The notes under the pieces are model-generated. The model was given only the letters and a program-made list of their open reading frames with translations. It had not been told where the DNA came from and searched no databases. Made by a program: the position numbers and the translations under genes. Below are positions 7,196 through 14,693 of a stretch of DNA of 47,991 nucleotides, one piece after another. Each line of letters starts with the position of its first letter. Position 1 is the first letter of the stretch. Source of the stretch: Deltaproteobacteria bacterium (GTDB taxonomy: Bacteria > Desulfobacterota > Syntrophia > Syntrophales > Smithellaceae); contig JAKLDS010000014.1 in the NCBI GenBank assembly GCA_022703375.1, positions 1-47,991 on the forward strand, read 5' to 3'.

Positions 7196-8245
7196 TCAAT
7201 TATCCGAGAAACTGACCAATTCCTGATTTTTATTTCTTTTTTCCACTACACCCAGCAGATAAGGTTTTTCGCCAAGCACTTCGAGCCTTTCCATAACTTC
7301 CCGGCATTCTTTTTCTTCAACTACAATAATCATTCCGATACCCATATTGAAAACGCGGAACATTTCTTTTTCTTCCACATTGCCGATTTCCTGAATGATA
7401 TTAAATATCGGGGGAATATCCCAACTGTTCCTGGTTATGACGCAGCGGCAGACATCAGGAATTACACGCGGGATATTATCATAAAAACCACCGCCGGTGA
7501 CATGGACGAGTCCTTTTATATGAAAGCTCTTAAAAAGGTTCAGCAAAGGCTTCACATAGATGCGCGTCGGTTTCAGCAGCTCAAGCCCGACAGTCTCATC
7601 AAGTCCGGCTATCCTGTCCGTAACATGAAGTTTTCCCTTGTCCAGCAGAACTTTTCTGGCCAGAGAAAATCCATTGCTGTGGAGACCCGAAGAGGCCAGA
7701 CCGATAATATGATCATGCACGCGGACAGAAGATCCATCAATCAGCTTGTCAGCCTCCACAAAACCGACACAAAAGCCGGCCAGATCATATTCACCTTCGC
7801 GGTAGAAACCCGGCATCTCAGCTGTTTCACCGCCGATTAAAGTACAGCCCGCCTGTTTGCAACCCTGGACAATTCCGTTAATGATATTGACGCTTTTTTC
7901 CATCTCGATTCTTCCCGTTGCCAGATAATCAAGGAAAAATAACGGCTCCGCTCCCTGCACGACGACATCATTGACGGACATGGCTACGAGATCAATGCCG
8001 ATGGTATCGTGCTTATCAACCAGTTGGGCAACTTTTAGTTTGGTACCGACGCCATCCGTCGAGGAAACGAGAATCGGATTCTTCAGTTTAGCCGAATCGA
8101 AACGAAACAAACCGCCGAAGCCGCCAATACCGGAAACAACTTCCTTGCGGGCAGTGGTTTTAATCAACGGCTTAATTCGTTCGATAAAACTATTGGCATT
8201 ATCAATATTGACGCCTGCGTCTTTGTAGGTAGCTCTTTTTTTCAT
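7196..8245 (-). CDS. purM: Phosphoribosylformylglycinamidine cyclo-ligase (AIR synthetase)
   Basis: A 349-residue enzyme that closes FGAM to AIR with ATP in purine synthesis. The family motifs are present: STDGVGTKLKVAQ, DLVAMSVNDVVVQGAEPLFFLDY, GCTLIGGETAEMPGFY and the C-terminal THVTGGG-like GLVHVTGGGFYDNIPRV. The start is set at 8245 (MKKRATYKDAGV), where TGGAGATT lies just upstream and the length matches the usual ~345. The frame stays open to 8371 but that part is unlike PurM. The gene is divergent from recG; the 176-nt gap between them holds a direct repeat of AACTTAA (8302-8322) but no strong promoter on either strand. Confidence 0.95.
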   Translation of the reverse strand: MKKRATYKDAGVNIDNANSFIERIKPLIKTTARKEVVSGIGGFGGLFRFDSAKLKNPILVSSTDGVGTKLKVAQLVDKHDTIGIDLVAMSVNDVVVQGAEPLFFLDYLATGRIEMEKSVNIINGIVQGCKQAGCTLIGGETAEMPGFYREGEYDLAGFCVGFVEADKLIDGSSVRVHDHIIGLASSGLHSNGFSLARKVLLDKGKLHVTDRIAGLDETVGLELLKPTRIYVKPLLNLFKSFHIKGLVHVTGGGFYDNIPRVIPDVCRCVITRNSWDIPPIFNIIQEIGNVEEKEMFRVFNMGIGMIIVVEEKECREVMERLEVLGEKPYLLGVVEKRNKNQELVSFSDN

Positions 8246-8421
8246 ATAATCTCCATCTATTAAGATTAAATAATTTAGAATAAAATTATGGCTGCTGATG
8301 TAACTTAAATCGGAACTTAAGTCAATCACTGCTTGCTTAAACAGGATATATTTGTTAACAGAATACACCAATTTATTTGAAATAATTGCATTTGTTCATT
8401 TCAACCCGGACGGTTAAGTCA

Positions 8422-10890
8422 ATGGAAACTTTGCAGGCGATTATTAAAAAGATTGAACAGCCGCTCCAATTCGCTTCCCGGGATAGTTCCAAAAATTTAG
8501 CGCAGATAAAAAATCTGGGCAAATCACTGCTCAATCTTCTGGCGATGCTTAAAAGCTCATTGCCGCAGCTGAGTGAAAACGACGCTTCCGTCATTACCGA
8601 TAATTTAACACAGGTATTTTCTGATTTCGACCGGCAAAAACTTGAACTGAGAAAAAACAAACTGGCAGAGGCGCTGCCTCTTCTCGAGAAACTCAAAATT
8701 TCTATTGCGGCAATTCCGGCAACCGGCGAATCTCTCAAGATACATGATGAACAAACCCTGCTGAGGATAAGCGACATAAAAGAGGCTTTGGCGAAACTGA
8801 GTCTGCCAGTACAGTATTTAAAAGGTGTAGGGCCAAAGATGGCTTTGCGTTTTGCCGCAAAAAAAATCATGAGCGTCGAAGACATGATTTATTTCCTTCC
8901 CCGTGCCTATGAGGACAGAAGAGAGATAAAGAAAATAAACCGGCTGGAAGCGGATAAAAAACAAACGATTATGGGAATTGTCGTGAGCGCAGAATATAAA
9001 TATTACGGCCGCAGACGTATTCTGGAAGTTGCTGTAAGCGACAATACGGCAATTATCACGGCCAAATGGTTTAAAGGCCGCATGTCCTATCTGACAGGAA
9101 TCTTTAAAAAAGGAACGAAAGTAATTTTTACCGGCAATGTTACCTCAAATTATCTCCAGAAAATAATGATTCATCCTGATTATGAAATAATGGATGAAAA
9201 TGACAGCGATAATCTGCTCAATTTCAGAAGAATTGTACCTGTTTATTCGGAAACAGAAGGGCTGCATCAGAAATACATTCGCAAAATAGCATTTCACGCG
9301 CTGGAAAATTATGCCCGTTATGTGGTATCACCGCTGCCGGCTGATATCTGTCGGAAACGCCTGTTGCCAGGCATTCACGAGGCATTGCTTTCCGTCCATT
9401 TCCCGGAAAATGATAAAAATCCGGATGAATATAACAGCATTCGTTCTGAGGCGCATCGCCGCCTCATTTATGATGAATTTTTCTTTTTTCAGCTCGGTAT
9501 GGCCGTGAAAAAGACCGGACGCATTCTGGACAGAGGCATTGCTTTTTCGATTGGTAAAAACAGCCTGTTATCTCAATATTATAAGCTGTTACCTTTTACA
9601 TTAACAATTGCGCAAAAAAGAGTTATCGCGGAAATTCAGAATGATATGGCTAAGACTACCGCCATGAATCGCCTTTTGCAGGGTGATGTGGGCAGCGGAA
9701 AAACAATAGTCGCCATGTCAGCCATGGTTACAGCCTGTAACAATGGTTATCAGGCCGCGCTGATGGCACCTACGGAAATCCTCGCCAAGCAACATTACCG
9801 CAATATCAGCGGCTGGGCTCAGGCGATCGGCCTGAAGGCGGTTTTGCTGACCGGCGCCATGAACACGGCAGAAAAAAAAGAAACCCTCAATCTAATCAAC
9901 ACCGGAAATGCTGATATAATAATCGGCACACACGCTCTGATTCAGGAAGATGTTAATTTTCACAAGCTCGGTTTTGTCGTTGTGGACGAACAGCACCGTT
10001 TTGGTGTCCTGCAAAGAGCTGTCCTGCGTAATAAGGGGATTAACGCCGATGTCCTGGTGATGACGGCAACGCCTATTCCCCGCACCCTGTCCTTGACCGT
10101 TTACGGAGATCTGGATGTTTCTGTTATTGACGAAATGCCCCCGGGTAAATTGCCGGTGAGCACCCTGGTAATGGCTGAAAACAGACGCGATAAGGTTTAT
10201 CAGATGATTGCCGCTGAACTTGAAAAGGGAAATCAGGCTTTCATAGTTTATCCGCTGGTCGAACAATCGGAAACTCTGGATTTGAAGGATGCCACCAATA
10301 TGGCTGAACATCTGCAAAATGATGTTTTCCCTGATTACAAGCTGGGTTTGATTCACGGCAGGATGAAGGATAAGGAAAAAGAATCAGTCATGAATGATTT
10401 TCAGGAAAATAAAATTAATATTCTTGTTGCCACAACGGTAATTGAAGTGGGAATAGACATACCGCGGGCGTCACTGATGGTTATCGAGCATGCCGAGCGT
10501 TTTGGCCTTTCACAGTTGCATCAACTGCGGGGAAGGGTAGGAAGACGCGAAATTCCTTCCACCTGTATTTTACTTGCTGATTATGCCCGTTCGGATATCT
10601 CGCGCCGCCGGTTAAAAGTAATGGAAAAAACCGGCGACGGTTTTTTACTGGCCGAAGAAGATCTTGCCATTCGCGGCCCGGGTGATTTTCTGGGCACAAG
10701 GCAATCAGGCCTGCCGGATTTTCGTATTGCCAGTATCATCCGCGATGCCCGCATCCTGAACGAAGCCAGAGAAGACGCTTTCAGTCTGGTTGCTGCTGAC
10801 CCTCTACTGGAAAGACCTGAACATCTGCTGCTGCGTGAAACACTTATCTGGAAATGGCAGGGCAAACTCGATCTGGCAAGAATTGGATAA
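8422..10890 (+). CDS. recG: ATP-dependent DNA helicase RecG, long N-terminal form
   Basis: An 822-residue branched-DNA helicase that reverses stalled forks and processes Holliday junctions. Residues 1-130 are a helical, charged extension absent from E. coli RecG (693 aa) but usual in deltaproteobacterial versions. The conserved wedge region starts at LKGVGPK (133-139). Helicase motifs follow: Walker A GDVGSGKT, motif II DEQH (the RecG form of DEAD), TATPIPRTL, and GRVGR. The ATG at 8422 is used; an in-frame TTG at 8386 lacks any ribosome binding site and adds 12 non-conserved residues, though neither start has a good site. High confidence on identity, moderate on the start. Confidence 0.95.
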   Translation: METLQAIIKKIEQPLQFASRDSSKNLAQIKNLGKSLLNLLAMLKSSLPQLSENDASVITDNLTQVFSDFDRQKLELRKNKLAEALPLLEKLKISIAAIPATGESLKIHDEQTLLRISDIKEALAKLSLPVQYLKGVGPKMALRFAAKKIMSVEDMIYFLPRAYEDRREIKKINRLEADKKQTIMGIVVSAEYKYYGRRRILEVAVSDNTAIITAKWFKGRMSYLTGIFKKGTKVIFTGNVTSNYLQKIMIHPDYEIMDENDSDNLLNFRRIVPVYSETEGLHQKYIRKIAFHALENYARYVVSPLPADICRKRLLPGIHEALLSVHFPENDKNPDEYNSIRSEAHRRLIYDEFFFFQLGMAVKKTGRILDRGIAFSIGKNSLLSQYYKLLPFTLTIAQKRVIAEIQNDMAKTTAMNRLLQGDVGSGKTIVAMSAMVTACNNGYQAALMAPTEILAKQHYRNISGWAQAIGLKAVLLTGAMNTAEKKETLNLINTGNADIIIGTHALIQEDVNFHKLGFVVVDEQHRFGVLQRAVLRNKGINADVLVMTATPIPRTLSLTVYGDLDVSVIDEMPPGKLPVSTLVMAENRRDKVYQMIAAELEKGNQAFIVYPLVEQSETLDLKDATNMAEHLQNDVFPDYKLGLIHGRMKDKEKESVMNDFQENKINILVATTVIEVGIDIPRASLMVIEHAERFGLSQLHQLRGRVGRREIPSTCILLADYARSDISRRRLKVMEKTGDGFLLAEEDLAIRGPGDFLGTRQSGLPDFRIASIIRDARILNEAREDAFSLVAADPLLERPEHLLLRETLIWKWQGKLDLARIG

Positions 10891-10931
10891 AGTAATTATG
10901 CAAAGGGAAGAAGATAATCATCCTGTTAATT

Positions 10932-11306
10932 TCACTTACCCAGACAACCGGATTTTCCGCTGCCGCGTCCGGCGGTCTCCTCCTTGATAAGTTTATCTTT
11001 GGCAAAAGTCAAAGCATAAATAAAATCACCTTCGCCGCAATTATAACGCCAGACTTCCTTTTTGCGGACACACTTCTTTTTTGTTTTAATGCGGCCGGTT
11101 TTATCGCGTTGAGCAGTATATTCCTGATTATTTTCACAGACTGTCTCCCTGAAAGCCGGTTTTCCGCAGGCGGCAAGCACCTGAGCTTTGGTATCACCGG
11201 TTGTGACCATTTCTGAACCGCAGCGGAATGCCCGGACTTCGTCCGCTGAAATAATTGTGTAAATCAATATTGAAGATATAAACAACAAAGACATGGTCTT
11301 TTTCAT
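10932..11306 (-). CDS. Secreted DUF2845 protein
   Basis: A 124-residue protein with a signal peptide (MKKTMSLLFISSILIYTIISA) and the DUF2845 pattern: FRCGSEMVTTGDTKAQVLAACGKP, then a W-Y-N-C-G stretch and FIYALTF. Six Cys residues, of which several could form periplasmic disulfides. The function of this family is unknown. Its ribosome binding site AAGGAGGA lies inside the last codons of the upstream methyltransferase gene, so the two are translationally linked. The gene is convergent with recG; nothing else is seen in the 41 nt between them. Confidence 0.82.
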   Translation of the reverse strand: MKKTMSLLFISSILIYTIISADEVRAFRCGSEMVTTGDTKAQVLAACGKPAFRETVCENNQEYTAQRDKTGRIKTKKKCVRKKEVWRYNCGEGDFIYALTFAKDKLIKEETAGRGSGKSGCLGK

Positions 11307-11307
11307 T

Positions 11308-12231
11308 TTATTCCTCCTTTTTTAAAATCAGATACTCATATTTAAAGAGATCATAAATAAATTGGCGCAGAATTTCCTGCTCATCGGTATGGGCGGCAAC
11401 CAGGCGCAGAGAGGTTTGCACACGGTCGTTAAAATCAGGTTCGAGAAAATCGGCAAAACAGCCGCGAGTGACCTGATAATTAAATCTTTCCGCGATTTTC
11501 TGCAAGAAGGAAAACTTGATGGTAAATTCATCATGTCCTTGCAAAGAAATTTTTTCGGGATTGTCATTTGTTTTCCATTCCATGGTTACTGCAAAATTCT
11601 CCGGCAGCAAAGCTTCGCAACTGTGTTCACTGAGATAAATATATTTAATTTCCGCCCGACACAATTTTTCCAAAACTTCCAGGGCGCCGATGTTAATATT
11701 TTCCCGGAGTGTCAGAGGCAATTGATAATTTTCACGGAAATATTTTAACCTTTCAACAGTGGAGATATCTGCCGCAGCATCGTTATTAACCTGATAAACA
11801 AACGTGGGAAAGTCACCCAGGTTTTCATTTAAAATAACAAGTTCAAAACCGGCAAGATAATCAGCGGACGCATCCATTATATCCATTTCCTGATACTTAA
11901 AATTGTAATTGCCCAGGGCTGCTTTTTGCCGCGATAAAAGAAAAGGTGAAATATCCAGCATAGTGGTTTTAAAGGAGGGATTGAGTGAGAGAAAATCGCG
12001 CATCAGGTACCCCATGCCGCCGCCGATTTCCAGAATGCTGGTAATTTCCGGCAGGGGAATTTGTCTGGCCAGAAAATGATAAAGCAATGACCCGAAGGAG
12101 CCGGGATGCTTCAGTGCTTTGCGGCAGGGGCTGTCGGGCGGTTCCAGGCTGTTGCAGACAGTCAGCTCCCAGCCCAGAGTTGTTAAGTCATTTTTATGAT
12201 AATTGGCGGTAGTGTTTAAGTAGTAGCTCAT
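11308..12231 (-). CDS. Class I SAM-dependent methyltransferase
   Basis: About 307 residues. A clear motif I, ILEIGGGMGYLM, binds S-adenosylmethionine, followed by an acidic strand end in TTMLDIS and a motif-IV-like ELVILNENLGDFPT. The last motif (NE at the strand end, then P) recalls the MidA/NDUFAF7 protein methyltransferases (NExxDxxP), but the rest is too divergent for a firm call, and the substrate is unknown. Start at ATG 12231; an in-frame TTG at 12252 is possible, and neither has a strong ribosome binding site. It is divergent from the AddB-like gene with only 74 nt between them, and followed without a gap by the DUF2845 gene. Confidence 0.75.
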   Translation of the reverse strand: MSYYLNTTANYHKNDLTTLGWELTVCNSLEPPDSPCRKALKHPGSFGSLLYHFLARQIPLPEITSILEIGGGMGYLMRDFLSLNPSFKTTMLDISPFLLSRQKAALGNYNFKYQEMDIMDASADYLAGFELVILNENLGDFPTFVYQVNNDAAADISTVERLKYFRENYQLPLTLRENINIGALEVLEKLCRAEIKYIYLSEHSCEALLPENFAVTMEWKTNDNPEKISLQGHDEFTIKFSFLQKIAERFNYQVTRGCFADFLEPDFNDRVQTSLRLVAAHTDEQEILRQFIYDLFKYEYLILKKEE

Positions 12232-12305
12232 AGTCTTTTTATTATTGGCCAAAGTATGATATTAAAATCAGCTTAATTAGGAAAGAAAAAAATAAGAGAG
12301 ACTGT

Positions 12306-14693
12306 ATGTCACAATATTCAGAAAAGCTTATCGGGCTCCTGCGCGCTGACTATCCGGATCTTTCCGGTTGGACGGTAGTTTGCGCGAGCGACAGGGCTGT
12401 TGATCCTGTGGAGAATATAATCAGCAGCGCTCTCGGCGGTATCCTGCCCAGAGTCGCAGGACTAAATTCCTATATAACCGAGAAGATCGCCTGCGTCTCC
12501 CAGCTGCAGCCGCTGCTGGGTGATGAACAGTTGCTTTATTTTATTGAGTTTCTGGCAACAAAATTTCCGGACAAAAAATATCCCGCCCGACATGCTGGTG
12601 CGCTTCTGCCGCTGATTGCCAAATTTGCGGAATATCAAATCAGCAGGAATACTATTTGCGGTGCGGAACGTTTTACCGAGGAAGAATGGCGGCGCCTCGA
12701 AGAATATCTGGCAATCGCCCGGGCTTTTCGCCAGTGGCTGAGCAAAAAGAAATTTTTCCTGCCGGAGCTCGAAGTTTCGCAACTTGATAAAATCATGCCC
12801 GGCGAAAAGGAAATATTCATCGGATTGCCGGGGATAACGCCTTTGACTGAGCGGTTCTATAAAAGAATCAATAAAGACAGGTTGTTTATCGAAAAACCGC
12901 TCTTCAGCCGGCAATTGTCCGCCGGAAACAATCTTCCCTTTGATTCGGCAAAAAACCTTGTTTTGTCTTTTGGCGGTGCGGTTGAATATTCGGACGGCGC
13001 AGGCATGGAATTAGTCAAGCTCGCCGGTCTTCCGGCCCTCGTTGATCTGGTTACAATGGAGGTTGGCAGTTTCCTTGCGGATCGCGGAGAAAAAGATCAA
13101 ATGATGATATTTCTGCTCGATGAGTCCCTAACCTCAATGCTCTGGAACAGATCACTGCGGCAATTCGGCAGCGCCGTTAACCTGGCAGTCTGGCTGCCAT
13201 TTACGACAACAGCGGCGGGAAGACGACTCGCGGCTGAGATAGATGAGGCGGAAAAATCAGGCCGCATACCCGATTTTAAGAGATTTGCCACAATCTGTGC
13301 GATGGAATTGGCAAAGAAAAGAGAAACCTATGTCCGCGAGGAATGCGAGGCGCTGGAGGCCGCCGTATCTTTTTCCACTTTGCTTGACGAATGGCAGGAA
13401 AGACTGGGAAAACATCTGACCGGCGCTGCGCAGATGCTTCTGCAAACACGAAAATTCCGCATAACGGGCAGCAGGACAGCGCCGATTCAGGTTGTCGGTT
13501 TCGGTCATATATCGGGAGAGAAGTTTCGCCGGGGATTAATCCTGCCGCTGGACAGCGGTGTCCTGCCGACACAGCCATATGAGGGGCCGTTCATCAATCC
13601 GGTGCACGTTCCCAAAATGCGTAAGACTTTGTTTGAATATGAGGATCTCGTTTTCCGGCAAATTCTGTTCCGGGGCGAGAAAATCAAAATAGTCGGTGTG
13701 AACGACCCGATACGGGAGCGAACTCCCGGCTTTTATCTGAATCTGCTCGCGCAGGAATTCGGTAAACAAATTACACCAATAATATTTAAAGAAACGCTGT
13801 CCGCAAGGCGAAGCATTAAAGCACCGGCCATACCTATTGATGCTGTTCTGCGGGATAAACTCAGAGATTTTACCTATTCATATTCCAGCCTGTCCAGAAT
13901 ACTGGCGTGTCCTTTTTTGTTCTACCATCAATACATTCTCAAAATCATTCCCCCTTTTTTTATGGATGATGACAAAAAAATTAATATGCGGATGGGCGAA
14001 TTTGTTCACAAATTTCTGCAACAACTGGCGACCGTGGGCAAAAACAAGCTCGCCGATTGGGAACACCTTTTTGATAAACTGTCGGAAAGTAATGACAATG
14101 CCGCCATGCGGGAAATTAAGGGAATAAATATTTACCTGCTCAACGCGAAAATCTTCTTCAGGGGGATATACGATGAGGAAAAAGAATCGGGAAAGCCGAT
14201 AATATTTGCCGATAATGCCATAGCGTGCGAGAAATCATTCAACGGCATGATAGCCGGTAGCTATAAGATAACCGGATTTGTCGACAGAGTGGCGAAAATA
14301 AAGGATCATATCGAGGTTATTGATTTCAAGTATTCACCAAAACAAAACAAATACTATCTTTCGCAAAAAACAACAGTACTGGCGCGCTTTCTGGAGAAAG
14401 GTATTTTACACCCGGCGGCGCAGCTTATTATCTACCAGCACTTCAATCAAGGGGCCAAAGGAGCGCGCTTTTACTTTCTCAAGGAAACTGCGCAGGATCG
14501 GGAAATGATTCTTCCTGCTGAAGACGGCGCAAAGGCGGAAGCGCTGCTTTGGGCGATTAAAGAGCGTCTCGATGCGATAATCGGCGGCAATGAACTTCGG
14601 CCGGCGCCTGATGCGGCGGAATGTGAATACTGCCGGCTTCAGGCTTTATGCGGCAGGGAAGATTATTATAAGGACTTCCGGGGAAACTTCTGA
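12306..14693 (+). CDS. AddB-like PD-(D/E)XK nuclease with an iron-sulfur cluster motif
   Basis: A 795-residue protein with an N-terminal helicase-like part lacking Walker A and a C-terminal PD-(D/E)XK nuclease. The nuclease shows SYSSLSRILACPFLF, a GEFVHKFLQQL helix and IDFKYSPK (the D and K of the motif). C535 together with C773-x2-C776-x5-C782 matches the split four-Cys 4Fe-4S arrangement of AddB nucleases. AddB partners with AddA to resect double-strand breaks for RecA. It is shorter than the ~1160-residue Bacillus AddB. Its stop overlaps the start of the AddA-like gene by one base (TGATG). It could also be called a RecB-family exonuclease; the pairing favours AddB. Confidence 0.85.
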   Translation: MSQYSEKLIGLLRADYPDLSGWTVVCASDRAVDPVENIISSALGGILPRVAGLNSYITEKIACVSQLQPLLGDEQLLYFIEFLATKFPDKKYPARHAGALLPLIAKFAEYQISRNTICGAERFTEEEWRRLEEYLAIARAFRQWLSKKKFFLPELEVSQLDKIMPGEKEIFIGLPGITPLTERFYKRINKDRLFIEKPLFSRQLSAGNNLPFDSAKNLVLSFGGAVEYSDGAGMELVKLAGLPALVDLVTMEVGSFLADRGEKDQMMIFLLDESLTSMLWNRSLRQFGSAVNLAVWLPFTTTAAGRRLAAEIDEAEKSGRIPDFKRFATICAMELAKKRETYVREECEALEAAVSFSTLLDEWQERLGKHLTGAAQMLLQTRKFRITGSRTAPIQVVGFGHISGEKFRRGLILPLDSGVLPTQPYEGPFINPVHVPKMRKTLFEYEDLVFRQILFRGEKIKIVGVNDPIRERTPGFYLNLLAQEFGKQITPIIFKETLSARRSIKAPAIPIDAVLRDKLRDFTYSYSSLSRILACPFLFYHQYILKIIPPFFMDDDKKINMRMGEFVHKFLQQLATVGKNKLADWEHLFDKLSESNDNAAMREIKGINIYLLNAKIFFRGIYDEEKESGKPIIFADNAIACEKSFNGMIAGSYKITGFVDRVAKIKDHIEVIDFKYSPKQNKYYLSQKTTVLARFLEKGILHPAAQLIIYQHFNQGAKGARFYFLKETAQDREMILPAEDGAKAEALLWAIKERLDAIIGGNELRPAPDAAECEYCRLQALCGREDYYKDFRGNF

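Noticed and set aside
7196-8371. PurM extended to 8371
   Set aside because: The extra 42 residues are AT-rich and unlike PurM; a good ribosome binding site precedes 8245.
8386-8421. RecG extended start at TTG 8386
   Set aside because: No ribosome binding site, and the added residues do not look conserved; ATG 8422 is simpler.
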